Positions 37,918-50,488 of a DNA stretch of 64,000 nucleotides are shown here, piece after piece; position 1 is the stretch's first letter, and every line of letters begins with the position of its first letter. The position numbers and the translations under genes were made by a program. The notes beneath the pieces are model-generated. The model ran no database searches. It was not told the origin of the DNA and was given only the letters and a program-made list of their open reading frames with translations. This DNA is from Pseudomonas sp. ICMP22404 (lineage in GTDB: Bacteria > Pseudomonadota > Gammaproteobacteria > Pseudomonadales > Pseudomonadaceae): the NCBI RefSeq assembly GCF_006227205.1, contig NZ_VCNG01000005.1, positions 310,001 through 374,000 of the forward strand, given 5' to 3'.

Positions 37918-38082
37918 ATGACCGATCCACTGGACAAAGCCACCTCCAAGGCCCCGGCCACCCTCGGTGAGGGTTGCCTGAGCCGCTACGATCCTGAAGA
38001 GCTGAGCCCGGAGGACGGTACGGAGTTTCCGGACGCCGCCGAACTGTGGAAACAGACCCATCCCCAGGACGATGCCGAGTAG
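37918..38082 (+). CDS. Small conserved acidic protein
   Basis: This 54-residue acidic protein begins MTDPLDKATSKAPATLGEGC and ends TEFPDAAELWKQTHPQDDAE. The ATG has GAGG about 7 nt upstream; in-frame ATGs at 37903 and 37906 are alternatives. It has no membrane segment and no motif I recognise. Its codon use fits a real gene. It is convergent with the envelope operon that follows. Confidence 0.6.
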   Translation: MTDPLDKATSKAPATLGEGCLSRYDPEELSPEDGTEFPDAAELWKQTHPQDDAE

Positions 38083-38094
38083 GCATCGACCGCT

Positions 38095-39090
38095 TCAAAC
38101 CTCTCGGAGCTTCATCAGCTTCTTGATCAACGGGCGTCCCACCATCAGGAAGAACACCGGTCCGCCCGCCACCAGGTAAAAGTAGTAGGTCACCGCCCGC
38201 CAGATCAGGATCGCCGCCGCAGCGGTGGACTTGCCCACCATCGGCGCCAACAGGGCGGCCGATGTCACCTCCGCCGCTCCGGCACCGCCGGGCAACAGGC
38301 TGAATTGTCCCGCGCTCAGGGAGAGCATCTGGACCAGGAAGCTCCAGGCCCATTGCAGATCCGCCCCCAGCCCTTTCAACGCCAGGTACAGCACGCTGTA
38401 GCGCAGGGCCCAGTGCAGGCATGTCAGGCCGAAGACCTGGAGGAGCGTCTGCCGTGGCAGTTTCAGCGTTGCGGTAAACGCAGCCAGGAAACGCAGGATC
38501 TTGCGCCCCCAGCGGTGGCGGGTACTGGCCTGCACGCGCAGATGTCGCAGCAACCTGGCGCCCAGCAGGATCAGCCGGCGATGGTAGCGAGCCATCAATG
38601 CACAGCCGATCAGTCCGCCAAACAGCGAAAGCGCGCTCAGCACCAGCATCGATTCCATGCGCTGGCTGAGATTCTGGAATAACGCATACAGCAGGATGCC
38701 CACCAGGGCGCAGAGAAAGAACAGCAGGTCGCTCAACTGGTCCATGGCGAACACCGCACTGGCGTGGGCCGGGCGCACGCCGTTACGGGCCAGCAGGGCC
38801 ATCAGCGTCAACGGCCCGCCACTGCCGCCGGGCGTTGCGCACATGGCGAACTCGGTGGACATCACCACGCCGATGCTTTTCAGCCCGCCGATGCGTTCAC
38901 GTTGTTCACCCAGCAGCAGGCGCAGGCGAAGGGAGTTCAGGACCCAGCACAGCCCGATCATGCCCAACATGCTCAACAGCAACGACAAGGGAAAACGCTG
39001 TACCCGCGACCACATTTCCCCGCCACCCACCAGCAGCGGCACCAACAACGCCGTGAGCAGCGCCGCCGCCAGCCAGATCAGCCGTTTCAT
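38095..39090 (-). CDS. Lysylphosphatidylglycerol-synthase-like transmembrane protein (UPF0104)
   Basis: This 331-residue integral membrane protein has about eight hydrophobic segments. The family motif region includes TEFAMCATPGGSGGPLTLMA and SLLPGGAGAAEVTSAALLAP. It corresponds to the flippase-like membrane half of MprF/AglD proteins without a synthase domain. It is the third gene of an operon with a glycosyltransferase and a deacetylase, so moving or modifying a lipid-linked sugar is a reasonable inference. The ATG overlaps the upstream stop by 4 nt. Confidence 0.85.
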   Translation of the reverse strand: MKRLIWLAAALLTALLVPLLVGGGEMWSRVQRFPLSLLLSMLGMIGLCWVLNSLRLRLLLGEQRERIGGLKSIGVVMSTEFAMCATPGGSGGPLTLMALLARNGVRPAHASAVFAMDQLSDLLFFLCALVGILLYALFQNLSQRMESMLVLSALSLFGGLIGCALMARYHRRLILLGARLLRHLRVQASTRHRWGRKILRFLAAFTATLKLPRQTLLQVFGLTCLHWALRYSVLYLALKGLGADLQWAWSFLVQMLSLSAGQFSLLPGGAGAAEVTSAALLAPMVGKSTAAAAILIWRAVTYYFYLVAGGPVFFLMVGRPLIKKLMKLREV

Positions 39091-39854
39091 GCGGCGCGGC
39101 TGACCCGCAGGCCTTGGGTGGCCAGCCAGTCGATCTTGGTCATCGGCACGCGACCGTCATTGAGCAGGCGCTTGAGGGTCCGTAGCCAATAGTTTCGGGA
39201 AAACCCGTGGCGCATGTCTACCGGGTGCAGGCCCAGGCGAATCACCGGCGCTTGGCGCCAACGCTGTTCACGTTGGTCGCTGAGCACTTTCGATAACCCA
39301 CGGCGCCAGGCGCTACGGGCGCTCCAGACCAGCCCCGGGGCGTCGATGGGGGTGAAGTCCGGCAGGCGATACAGGTGCTGGGTATCGCTGGTGTAACTCA
39401 ACGGCAACTGGCGCAAGGCCCGGCGTGTGCCTTCGCTCATCAGCCAGGCCGGGGCGACGAAACCCTCCAGCGGCCACTGGTAACGCTCAAAGGTTTCGAT
39501 GCCGGCGTGCAGGCGGGTGAGGGCGGCTTCCTCGGACAGGTCGTAGAACTCACCTTCATGGGTGTAGACCCGACGCATGAACCAATCCCGGGGGTGGAGG
39601 GCCGGTGGACCGTCGTCGCAATGGTAGTAGCCATGCAACACCAATTCATCGCCACGCTCGACCCGGCTATCGAGCAGGCGTCGAAACTCCGGGTGATCAT
39701 CCAGCGCGTTGGTGTGATGGAAGTCCGGCACCACCAGCCAGGTCATCGGCACGTGACCAAGCGCGTCAACGGCTTCGACGAAGGGTTGGTAGTCGGGCCA
39801 GGTTTGCGGGGCCACGTCGTGCAGTACCAGTAATACGCTGGGCGAGTGATTCAT
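39087..39854 (-). CDS. Polysaccharide deacetylase-like protein (DUF2334)
   Basis: This 255-residue protein has NodB-like barrel motifs: LLVLHDVAP near the start (metal-binding HD) and LVLHGYYHCDD (HxxxH-like), as in DUF2334 deacetylases. No signal peptide is visible, so it is probably cytoplasmic. The ATG at 39854 has a GAGG upstream. It is sandwiched between the glycosyltransferase (16-nt gap) and the membrane protein (4-nt overlap). Substrate unknown; probably an N-acetylated glycan or glycolipid. Confidence 0.85.
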   Translation of the reverse strand: MNHSPSVLLVLHDVAPQTWPDYQPFVEAVDALGHVPMTWLVVPDFHHTNALDDHPEFRRLLDSRVERGDELVLHGYYHCDDGPPALHPRDWFMRRVYTHEGEFYDLSEEAALTRLHAGIETFERYQWPLEGFVAPAWLMSEGTRRALRQLPLSYTSDTQHLYRLPDFTPIDAPGLVWSARSAWRRGLSKVLSDQREQRWRQAPVIRLGLHPVDMRHGFSRNYWLRTLKRLLNDGRVPMTKIDWLATQGLRVSRAA

Positions 39855-39870
39855 CTGCACGGACCTCGTC

Positions 39871-40992
39871 TCAACCATTGGCCTGTAGCGGCATCTGTTC
39901 ACCGAGCACGGCGTAATAATGCCCCAGCAGGCTGTTGACCACCGAATCCCAGGCGTAGTGACGCTCGACATGACGGCGCGCGAGCAAACCGCGGCGCTGG
40001 CAACCTTCGGAGAAGAGCTGCCGCACGGCATTGGCCATGGCCTGTGGATTGTTCGGCGTGCACAACAGGCCGCAGTCTTCCTGGACGATCTCGGTGAACG
40101 CCCCAGCCGCGACCGCCACCACCGGAATGCCGCTGGCCATGGCCTCGAGGATCACCAGACCGAAGGTTTCCTGATCGCCGGCATGCAGTAGAGCGTCGGC
40201 GCTGGCCATCAGCCGGGCGACTTGCGGCGCCGGGCGGAACGCATCGATCACGGTGACGTTGTCCGGCACCACGGCGGGCATGGACGAGCCCACGAGCAGC
40301 AGATGGTAGCGCTCGCCCAGGCGCTTCATGCATTTGAGCAGCACCGGCAGGTTCTTTTCCTTGGACCCACGCCCGGCGAAGATCAGCAGGCGAGTGTCTT
40401 CGGCGATGCCCAGCTCGGCCCGCAGTTCTGGATCGCGGGCGCCGGGGTGGAAGGTCTGCAGGTCAACGCCCAAAGGCTGCACATGGACATTGCGCACCCC
40501 CAGACCGGTCAGCTTGTCGGCCATGACCTGGCTCGGCGCCAGGACCCGGTCGAAATTGCCGTACAACTTGCTGACGTAGGCTTCGATATTGGGGGTGAAC
40601 CAATTGCCCATGCGATTGCTCACCAGCAGGGGCAGGTCGGAGTGATAGAACCCGATGACGGGCACGTCCAGCTGGCGTCGAGCGTCCAGTGCGGCCCAGG
40701 CGGTGAGGTAGGGATCGCCGACTTCGATCAGGTCCGGTTGCAGATCGCGCAGGGCGTTACGCCAGGGCGCGAGGCGCAGCGGGAAGCGGTAGCCCTTGCC
40801 GAAGGGCAGCGCAGGGGCGGGCACCTTGTAGATCCCATCCTGCTCGCTCAAATGCGCGCCGGGAATCAGCAGACTGTGGCGGATACCGGGCCGATCCCCC
40901 AGGCGACGGTGCTTGGCATCCAGGTAAGTGCGCACGCCTCCGCTGGCGGGGGCGTAGAACATGGTTATGTCCGCTATATGCACGATGAACAT
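39871..40992 (-). CDS. GT4-family glycosyltransferase
   Basis: This 373-residue GT-B protein has an N-terminal acceptor domain (YAPASGGVRTYLDAKH). The C-terminal nucleotide-sugar domain contains FAGRGSKEKNLPVLL and the E-x7-E motif in DQETFGLVILEAMASGIPVV. It should transfer a sugar to a lipid or glycan acceptor in the cytoplasm. Close relatives include phosphatidylinositol-mannosyltransferase-like and digalactosyl-type enzymes. The start follows GGAGGG at good spacing. First gene of the three-gene envelope operon. Confidence 0.88.
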   Translation of the reverse strand: MFIVHIADITMFYAPASGGVRTYLDAKHRRLGDRPGIRHSLLIPGAHLSEQDGIYKVPAPALPFGKGYRFPLRLAPWRNALRDLQPDLIEVGDPYLTAWAALDARRQLDVPVIGFYHSDLPLLVSNRMGNWFTPNIEAYVSKLYGNFDRVLAPSQVMADKLTGLGVRNVHVQPLGVDLQTFHPGARDPELRAELGIAEDTRLLIFAGRGSKEKNLPVLLKCMKRLGERYHLLLVGSSMPAVVPDNVTVIDAFRPAPQVARLMASADALLHAGDQETFGLVILEAMASGIPVVAVAAGAFTEIVQEDCGLLCTPNNPQAMANAVRQLFSEGCQRRGLLARRHVERHYAWDSVVNSLLGHYYAVLGEQMPLQANG

Positions 40993-41100
40993 CCCTCCGG
41001 TCTGTGTTCTCCTGTGTTGACCTTTATGAAGAATAGATGTTCGGTTGGGTTGTGGTGGGGCCGAGGTGTCAGTGGAGTATTACTTTGTTTGATAGGCCCT

Positions 41101-41167
41101 CATCGCGAGCAGGCTCGCTCCCACAGGGGATTGCATTCCAACTGTGGGAGCGAGCCTGCTCGCGATG
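41101..41167. repeat. REP inverted pair (GGGAGCGAGCCTGCTCGCGA family)
   Basis: An inverted and a forward copy are separated by a ~18-bp spacer, immediately after the chemoreceptor stop. Confidence 0.88.
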
Positions 41168-41185
41168 GGGCCAGTCCAGGCGCTG

Positions 41186-43075
41186 TCAGATACGGAAACT
41201 GCCTACCAACTGTTTGAGCCGCGCCGCCTGCCGTTCAAGATCGGAACACGCGCGCAAAGTGGATTGCAGGTTTTCCACGCCTTCCTGATTCAGGGTGTTG
41301 ATTTCGGTGATGTCCACGTTGATCGACTCCACCACGGCTGTCTGTTCCTCGGTTGCCGTAGCCACCGACTGGTTCATGCCGTCGATTTCGCCGATGCGCT
41401 GGGTCACGCTGTTCAGACGCTCGCCGGCCTGGTTGGCGATCTCCACGCTCTCCTGGCTGTGACGCTGGCTGTCATTCATGGTCGTGACCGACGCTCGCGC
41501 GCCAACCTGCAATTCCTCGATCATGGTCTGCACCTGTTGCGCCGATTCCTGGGTGCGATGGGCCAGGTTGCGCACCTCATCGGCCACCACGGCAAATCCG
41601 CGCCCGGCCTCGCCGGCCCGGGCGGCTTCGATGGCCGCGTTGAGGGCCAACAGGTTGGTTTGCTGGGAAATGCTGGTGATCACTTCCAGGATCTGGCCGA
41701 TGTTCACGGTTTTGCTGTTCAGCGATTCGATGTCGCTGCTCGACGTGCTCAGCAGGTCGGACAGCCGGTTCATCGCGGCAATGCTGCGGTCCACCACCTG
41801 CTGGCCGTCTTCCGCCAGGCCACGGGCATCGCTGGCCTGATGGGAAGCCTGGGCGGCATTGCGGGCGATTTCCTGGGCGGCGGCGCCTAGTTGGTTGATG
41901 GCCGCGGCGACGCTGTTGGTCCGGCTGGACTGTTCGTCGGAATTGACCATCGACGAGTTCGAGGCGCTCACCACGCGCAAGGCGACTTCGTTGACGTGCT
42001 CGGTGGCGGAGGACACTTCGCGGATCGAACCATGGATCCGCTCCACGAAGCGGTTGAACGCGGTGCCCAGGATGCCGAATTCGTCCTGGTTCTGGATCGT
42101 CAGGCGCTTGGTCAGGTCGCCCTCGCCGTCGGCGATGTCCTCCATGGCCCGGGTCATGACATGCAATGGCTGGATCAGGAGACGAATCAGCATGCTCAAC
42201 AGCGCAATGATGAAGACCACGGCAATGACCGTGGCAATCACCGCCGAGGTTCGGAAATTGCTGAGCATCGAGTAGGCCTGATCCTTGTCGACCGACACAC
42301 CGACGTACCAGTTCACCGAGGGCAGGCCCTTGATCGGTGTGAAGGTGACGATGCGGGTATGGCCGTTGACCTCGACTTCGTTGATCTGATTGCTGATTTT
42401 CGGCGTGTTTTGCGGATAGGCATCGTTCAGGGTCTTCATGACCAGGGCTTTATCGGGGTGCACCAGGATCTTGCCATCGGCACTGACCAGGTAGGCGTAG
42501 CCCATGCCGTCGAAATCCACGGTCTTGAGGTTGTCGATGATGGTTTGCAGGCTCAGGTCGCCACCCACCACGCCGACACTTTGCCCGTTGTTTCTGGATG
42601 CGCTGGCGATGGAAATGATCAGTCCGCCGCTGGCGGCGTCGATGTAGGGTTCGGTCAGGGTGGCGGTACTGCTGTTTTCGGCGCCTTTATACCAGGGGCG
42701 TACCCGGGGATCGAAGCCGTCGGGCATCTTTGCGTCGGGGCGTATGATAAAGCTGCCCTTGGCATCGCCCAGGTAGGACGCCATGAAGGTGGAGGTCAGC
42801 GCCTTCTGTTCCAGCAGGCGGGTGACGCTGGCCTGATCCGGAGTGACGGCGATGTTCTGGGCCAGGTTTTCGATCAGCAGAATGCGGCCGTTCAGCCAGG
42901 TCTGGATGTTGCTCGCCGTGACGTCGCTCATTTCATGCAGGTAGCCGTCGAGGTCGTCACGAATGGCGTTACGTTGCAGGTAATCGTTGTAGGCGGTGAA
43001 GGATGCAAAGGCCGCGATGACGATCAGGGCGGCGGCAATCAGGATTTTGTGGCTGAAACGCAGGTTTTTGTTCAT
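41186..43075 (-). CDS. Amino-acid chemoreceptor, PctA-like (dCache_1)
   Basis: This 629-residue methyl-accepting chemotaxis protein has TM1 (10-28), a periplasmic dCache domain (about 34-275), TM2 (about 279-301), HAMP (about 300-355) and a signalling hairpin containing [20 protein letters not shown]. The amino-acid pocket residues are all present: R126, W128 and Y129 (RVRPWYK), Y144 and D146 (PYID), and D173 (GGDLS). An L-amino-acid ligand is therefore expected. No CheR-binding pentapeptide is seen at the C-terminus. It has close similarity to the PctA/PctB/PctC group by eye. Confidence 0.92.
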   Translation of the reverse strand: MNKNLRFSHKILIAAALIVIAAFASFTAYNDYLQRNAIRDDLDGYLHEMSDVTASNIQTWLNGRILLIENLAQNIAVTPDQASVTRLLEQKALTSTFMASYLGDAKGSFIIRPDAKMPDGFDPRVRPWYKGAENSSTATLTEPYIDAASGGLIISIASASRNNGQSVGVVGGDLSLQTIIDNLKTVDFDGMGYAYLVSADGKILVHPDKALVMKTLNDAYPQNTPKISNQINEVEVNGHTRIVTFTPIKGLPSVNWYVGVSVDKDQAYSMLSNFRTSAVIATVIAVVFIIALLSMLIRLLIQPLHVMTRAMEDIADGEGDLTKRLTIQNQDEFGILGTAFNRFVERIHGSIREVSSATEHVNEVALRVVSASNSSMVNSDEQSSRTNSVAAAINQLGAAAQEIARNAAQASHQASDARGLAEDGQQVVDRSIAAMNRLSDLLSTSSSDIESLNSKTVNIGQILEVITSISQQTNLLALNAAIEAARAGEAGRGFAVVADEVRNLAHRTQESAQQVQTMIEELQVGARASVTTMNDSQRHSQESVEIANQAGERLNSVTQRIGEIDGMNQSVATATEEQTAVVESINVDITEINTLNQEGVENLQSTLRACSDLERQAARLKQLVGSFRI

Positions 43076-43263
43076 GGCTCGGGGTTCCGCGGAGTCTTAT
43101 AGCTCTGGGCGTGCTTTTATATGAAAAGTTCGAAAAAAGGCGCCGTGTTGAAAGTTCTGATATTTCCTTCTCTCCCTGGGGAATTATCCGACCGTGTTTT
43201 CACTGAGGTCTGTCGCTTCTTATATCGGCCATACTTGTTCAAAAATTAATCACAGGTGACCCC

Positions 43264-44745
43264 ATGCCTGACTCACTGCAACTCGTTATCGGGGCCGACC
43301 TCGCCGGCCAGCCCATTGGCCAGGCCATGCGCCTGGCGAACCGTCATGGCCTGGTGGCAGGCGCCACCGGCACCGGCAAGACTGTCACCCTGCAGCGCCT
43401 GGCCGAAGCCTTCAGCGACGCCGGCGTGGCGGTGTTCGCGGCGGATATCAAGGGCGATCTGTGCGGACTCGGCGCCGCCGGCAACCCCCAGGGCAAAGTT
43501 GCCGAGCGTATCGCCGGCATGCCCTGGCTCGAACATAAGCCCCGGGCTTATCCAGTGACCCTGTGGGATGTTCACGGCCAGTCCGGTCACCCGCTGCGCA
43601 CCACCCTGAGCGAGATGGGACCGTTGCTGCTCGGCAGCCTGCTGGAGCTGACCGACAGCCAGCAGGCTGCGCTGTACGCCGCGTTCAAGGTGGCGGATCG
43701 TGAAGGCCTGTTGTTGCTGGACCTCAAGGATCTGAAGGCCCTGCTCAATCACCTCAAGGACAACCCGGCACTGTTGGGGGACGATGCGGCCCTGATGACC
43801 ACCGGCTCCAGCCAGGCGCTGTTGCGGCGCTTGTCCACCCTGGAACAGCAGGGGGCCGACGCGTTGTTCGGCGAACCGGCCTTGCAGCTCGAAGACATCC
43901 TGCAACCGGACAGTGACGGTCGTGGCCGCATTCATTTGCTGGACGCCAGTCGTCTGGTCCACGAAGCGCCCAAGGTCTACGCGACGTTCTTGCTGTGGCT
44001 GCTGGCCGAGCTGTTCGAGCAATTGCCCGAGCGCGGCGATGCGGACAAACCGCTGCTGGCGCTGTTCTTCGACGAGGCGCATTTGCTGTTCGCCGATACG
44101 CCGAAGGCGTTGCAGGAGCGCTTGGAGCAAGTGGTACGCCTGATCCGTTCCAAAGGCGTCGGGGTGTACTTTGTCACTCAATCCCCGGGCGACTTGCCGG
44201 ACGACGTCCTGGCGCAGCTGGGATTGCGCATCCAGCATGGCCTGCGGGCCTTTACCGCCAAGGAACAGAAGTCCCTGCGGGCGGTGGCCGACGGGTTTCG
44301 GCCGAACCCTCAGTTTGACACCCTGGCTGTGCTTACCGAGCTGGGCATTGGCGAGGCCCTGGTGGGCACCCTGCAGGAAAAAGGCACGCCGGAGATGGTC
44401 CGACGGGTGTTGGTGGCGCCCCCGCAGTCGCGCATCGGGCCACTGACCGAGGCCGAGCGCGCCGGCTTGATCGCCCGCTCGCCGTTGCAGGGACGCTACG
44501 ATAAACCCATTGATCGCGAATCGGCCTACGAAGTGCTGATGGGTCGCAAGGGCCTGGAGCCCGAGGTTGCGCCCGGCAAACCGGCGGTCGAGGAGCCGAG
44601 CTTTACCGAGAAGGCCGGAGAGTTTCTTGGCACGGCGGCGGGCCAGGCATTGAAGTCGGCGATGCGCCAGGCGGCCAATCAATTGGGGCGGCAGTTAGTG
44701 CGGGGGTTGATGGGGTCGTTGCTGGGAGGCAGCAAACGGCGGTAG
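43264..44745 (+). CDS. YjgR/HerA-like P-loop ATPase (DUF853)
   Basis: This 493-residue protein has Walker A GATGTGKT at 33-40 and Walker B LLALFFDEAHLLF near 260. The motor core VYFVTQSPGDLPDDVLAQLG and the C-terminal GLMGSLLGGSKRR are typical of the DUF853/YjgR family. These proteins resemble HerA-FtsK translocases, but the biological role is not established. AGGTGA precedes the ATG at 43264. It is divergent from the chemoreceptor and appears monocistronic, ended by a REP pair. Confidence 0.88.
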   Translation: MPDSLQLVIGADLAGQPIGQAMRLANRHGLVAGATGTGKTVTLQRLAEAFSDAGVAVFAADIKGDLCGLGAAGNPQGKVAERIAGMPWLEHKPRAYPVTLWDVHGQSGHPLRTTLSEMGPLLLGSLLELTDSQQAALYAAFKVADREGLLLLDLKDLKALLNHLKDNPALLGDDAALMTTGSSQALLRRLSTLEQQGADALFGEPALQLEDILQPDSDGRGRIHLLDASRLVHEAPKVYATFLLWLLAELFEQLPERGDADKPLLALFFDEAHLLFADTPKALQERLEQVVRLIRSKGVGVYFVTQSPGDLPDDVLAQLGLRIQHGLRAFTAKEQKSLRAVADGFRPNPQFDTLAVLTELGIGEALVGTLQEKGTPEMVRRVLVAPPQSRIGPLTEAERAGLIARSPLQGRYDKPIDRESAYEVLMGRKGLEPEVAPGKPAVEEPSFTEKAGEFLGTAAGQALKSAMRQAANQLGRQLVRGLMGSLLGGSKRR

Positions 44746-44764
44746 CTGAGAACCGAGGTGTCTT

Positions 44765-44834
44765 CATCGCGAGCAGGCTCGCTCCCACAAGGGATCACAT
44801 GCGGTTCACTGTGGGAGCGAGCCTGCTCGCAATG
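44765..44834. repeat. REP inverted pair (GGGAGCGAGCCTGCTCGCGA family)
   Basis: An inverted copy (44765-44789) and a forward copy (44812-44834) lie between the convergent yjgR-like and dciA genes. Confidence 0.87.
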
Positions 44835-44858
44835 GCTGCCTGCCGGGCAATGGAGGTC

Positions 44859-45314
44859 TCAGGGCTTGGCCCTGGCATGGGCCGCCAACCGCTCCAGTGC
44901 TGCCCTGAGGCTCGGGTCGCTGATGCCGTCCGCGGTGGCCTGGATGGTTTCGGCGGCGTCGGTGGACAGGTCCAGGGTATGCCCCTTGGCCCCGACCTGT
45001 ACGGTGGGTGGCTGTACCTTGAAGAGAATCCGCGTCAGACTGGCAAACTCCTCGAATGCCTGTAATTGACGCAGCAGGCGTTTCTGCTGGTAGCGCAGGC
45101 GCGTGGCCCAGTGACCATCCGTGACGATCAGCAGCAAACTGCCTTCACGCCAGGACGCCACGTGGCAGTGTTCGCGCGCGGCGGGTTGCAACTGGCTGTC
45201 CAGCAGGCGTTGCAGGTGGCCCAGGCGCTTGGCGTGGCCGAAGATGGCTTTCAGCGGTTTGGCTTCGCGCAACAGAACGGCAGGAGCCTTGGCTGGGAGA
45301 GGGCGGAAGGCCAT
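44859..45314 (-). CDS. dciA: DciA/DUF721 helicase-loader family protein
   Basis: This 151-residue protein matches the DUF721 family now known as DciA, which loads the replicative helicase DnaB in most bacteria lacking DnaC. The KH-like core is visible in EHCHVASWREGSLLLIVTDG followed by ATRLRYQQKRLLRQL. The ATG at 45314 gives the MAFRPLPAKAP start; the longer frame to 45404 has no good ribosome site. The neighbouring secA (divergent) is a common Pseudomonas neighbour. Confidence 0.85.
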   Translation of the reverse strand: MAFRPLPAKAPAVLLREAKPLKAIFGHAKRLGHLQRLLDSQLQPAAREHCHVASWREGSLLLIVTDGHWATRLRYQQKRLLRQLQAFEEFASLTRILFKVQPPTVQVGAKGHTLDLSTDAAETIQATADGISDPSLRAALERLAAHARAKP

Positions 45315-45621
45315 GAACGAATACCGCGAGTGACAGAGGCGCCATGGTAGCAGAAAGCGCCGGGTACGCCTCGACCCCAACGGCCAATGGCTACTTGCTG
45401 ACACAAACAGTAGGAACTTATGCGCTTTGTGGGTTGAACTTCGCGTAAAAGCCCTTATTTTAGGAGGGCCCCGTCACAGCGCTGTGCCAGCATCGTGGAA
45501 TAACGCCACTTTCCTCACCATCGTTTCCGGGTAGAATGCTCGTTCGCATGCGGCCATGAGGGCTGCACGGGCGACCCACGGGGCCGCCCTCCATCCCTTT
45601 AGTGTGGAAGATCCTGCCGAT
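45315..45621. other. dciA-secA divergent intergenic region
   Basis: This ~300-bp gap has no convincing gene. A TAGAAT at 45532-45537 could be a secA -10, but the -35 match is poor. In P. aeruginosa, as I recall it, a small peptidase-like gene lies in this gap; none is present here. Confidence 0.5.
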
Positions 45622-48363
<2,742 letters not shown>

Positions 48364-48390
48364 CGCCCGTCTCAAACGCTGAACGACCCG

Positions 48391-48424
48391 CGCCGCGACA
48401 GGCCACCTCTGTCGCGGCGTTTTG
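48391..48424 (+). terminator. Rho-independent terminator of secA
   Basis: A perfect 11-bp stem, CGCCGCGACAG / CTGTCGCGGCG, with a 7-nt loop and TTTT, 27 nt after the stop. Confidence 0.9.
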
Positions 48425-48463
48425 CCATTTGATTCAGACATACATTTATTGAGGAGCGCATTC

Positions 48464-49681
48464 ATGGCTGTTGGTCTTGGTCCGTTGCCAACGTTGCACC
48501 CGGTTGCCGGTTTTGAACTCGGTATTGCCTCGGCGGGCATCAAGCGCCCGGGGCGCAAGGACGTGGTGGTCATGCGTTGCGCCGAAGGCTCGACGGTTGC
48601 CGGTGTGTTCACCCTCAACGCCTTTTGTGCCGCACCGGTCATCCTCGCCAAGCAACGTGTCCAGGGGCCGGTGCGCTACCTGCTGACCAACACCGGTAAC
48701 GCCAACGCCGGCACCGGTGCGCCGGGCCTGGCCGCCGCCGAACGCACCTGCGCCAAGCTGGCCGAGCTGACCGGCGTCGATGCCGCCCAGGTGCTGCCGT
48801 ACTCCACGGGTGTGATTGGTGAGCCGCTGCCGGTCGAGAAGATCGAAGGCGCGCTGCAGGCCGCCCTCGATGATCTGTCGGAAAACAACTGGGCCGCCGC
48901 CGCCACCGGCATCATGACCACCGACACCTTGCCCAAGGGCGCGAGCCGTCAGTTCCAGCACGATGGTGTGACGGTTACTGTCACCGGCATCAGCAAGGGC
49001 GCCGGCATGATCCGCCCGAACATGGCGACCATGCTCGGCTACATCGCGACCGATGCCAAAGTCTCCCGCCAGGTGCTCCAGGACCTGATGCTCGACGGCG
49101 CCAACAAGTCGTTCAACCGCATCACCATCGACGGTGATACGTCGACCAACGACTGCTGCATGCTGATCGCCACCGGCAAGGCCAACCTGCCGGAAATCAC
49201 CGAAGCCAGCGGCCCGCTGTTCGCGGCCCTGAAACAGGCGGTGTTCGAGGTGTGCATGGAAGTGGCCCAGGCCATCGTCCGTGACGGCGAAGGCGCGACC
49301 AAGTTCGTGACTGTGCAGGTCAATGGCGGTGGCAATCACCAGGAGTGTCTGGATGTCGGCTACACCGTGGCGCACTCGCCGCTGATCAAGACCGCGCTGT
49401 TCGCCTCGGACCCGAACTGGGGTCGGATCCTCGCAGCCGTCGGCCGTGCCGGCGTGCCGGACCTGGACGTGAGCAAGATCGACGTGTTCCTCGGCGAGGT
49501 CTGCATCGCAAGCCAAGGCGCCCGCGCCACGACCTACACCGAGGCCCAGGGGGCAGCGGTGATGCAGCAGGAAGAAATCACCATCCGCATCGAACTGGGG
49601 CGCGGTGAGTGCAGCGAGACGATCTGGACCACCGACCTGTCCCATGAATATGTGAAGATCAACGCCGAGTACCGGACTTAA
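48464..49681 (+). CDS. argJ: Bifunctional ornithine acetyltransferase / N-acetylglutamate synthase
   Basis: This 405-residue enzyme of arginine synthesis transfers acetyl from N-acetylornithine to glutamate. In bifunctional forms it also uses acetyl-CoA. The self-cleavage site is intact in [14 protein letters not shown], with T189 as the new N-terminal nucleophile. The start ([10 protein letters not shown]) has GAGGAG upstream. The end [19 protein letters not shown] is typical of the family. It lies just downstream of the secA terminator. Confidence 0.96.
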   Translation: MAVGLGPLPTLHPVAGFELGIASAGIKRPGRKDVVVMRCAEGSTVAGVFTLNAFCAAPVILAKQRVQGPVRYLLTNTGNANAGTGAPGLAAAERTCAKLAELTGVDAAQVLPYSTGVIGEPLPVEKIEGALQAALDDLSENNWAAAATGIMTTDTLPKGASRQFQHDGVTVTVTGISKGAGMIRPNMATMLGYIATDAKVSRQVLQDLMLDGANKSFNRITIDGDTSTNDCCMLIATGKANLPEITEASGPLFAALKQAVFEVCMEVAQAIVRDGEGATKFVTVQVNGGGNHQECLDVGYTVAHSPLIKTALFASDPNWGRILAAVGRAGVPDLDVSKIDVFLGEVCIASQGARATTYTEAQGAAVMQQEEITIRIELGRGECSETIWTTDLSHEYVKINAEYRT

Positions 49682-49705
49682 CAAGGCTTGGGGCCGAGTT
49701 GCGCC

Positions 49706-49803
49706 TATCGCGAGCAGGCTCGCTCCCACAGGGGATTTGTGCTGGAAACAGGCTTATGCCAGCCTGCAGATATCCTTGTGGGAGCGAGCCTGCTCGCGAT
49801 GGC
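49706..49803. repeat. REP inverted pair (GGGAGCGAGCCTGCTCGCGA family)
   Basis: An inverted copy (49706-49730) and a forward copy (49777-49803) flank a ~45-bp spacer between argJ and the GST gene. Confidence 0.88.
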
Positions 49804-49855
49804 GTCGGAACAGACCTGTACTATTTCTGAATAGCCACAAGAAAGGACTCCATAC

Positions 49856-50488
49856 ATGCGCCTGCATCTGATCATCGGTGACAAAAGAATATCTTCCTGG
49901 TCCCTGCGCGCCGCGTTGGCCTTGGACTTGACCGGTGCGAAGTACACCGAGGAGCTGATCAGGCTCTTCCAGCCCGACACCCGGGAAAAACTGCTCAAGT
50001 ATTCAGCCACCGCCAAGGTCCCGTTGCTCCAGACCGAAACGGGTGTCGTCGCCGACTCCCTGGCGATTGCCGAATACCTGGCCGAACAGTTTCCCGACGC
50101 CTGCCTATGGCCCAAGGCTGTGGCGGCCCGGGCCCAGGCGCGTTCGGCCTGTGCGCAAATGCACAGTGGTTTCTTCGCGCTCCGCAGCAACCTGCCATTT
50201 GACCTGGCTCACGACGCGCCGTTGTCGCCCATGCCAGCCGATGTCCAGGCGGAAATCGAGCGGATGTTGGCGCTGTGGGCCGAATGCCGGGCTGTGGCGA
50301 CCGAAGCCGGTCCGTACCTGTTTGGCACCTTGTGCCTGGCGGACGCGTTTTTCGCGCCGGTCGCCGTGCGCCTGCGTACCTATCAGGTGGAACTGCCGGA
50401 GGTCGATGCGGCCTATGTTGAAACCCTATACCAATGGCCGGCGTTCAAGGCGTGGCAACAAGCCGGCCTGGAGGAGACAGCGCGGTGA
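49856..50488 (+). CDS. Glutathione S-transferase-like protein
   Basis: This 210-residue soluble protein has a thioredoxin-fold N-terminus, with a Ser-rich active region RISSWSLRAALAL and the cis-Pro segment AKVPLLQ. ADSLAIAEYLAEQFP follows as the glutathione gamma-glutamyl contact. The C-terminal helical domain contains GTLCLADAFFAPVA. The substrate is unknown. The stop overlaps the GTG of the Nudix gene (GTGA), so the two are coupled. Confidence 0.9.
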   Translation: MRLHLIIGDKRISSWSLRAALALDLTGAKYTEELIRLFQPDTREKLLKYSATAKVPLLQTETGVVADSLAIAEYLAEQFPDACLWPKAVAARAQARSACAQMHSGFFALRSNLPFDLAHDAPLSPMPADVQAEIERMLALWAECRAVATEAGPYLFGTLCLADAFFAPVAVRLRTYQVELPEVDAAYVETLYQWPAFKAWQQAGLEETAR

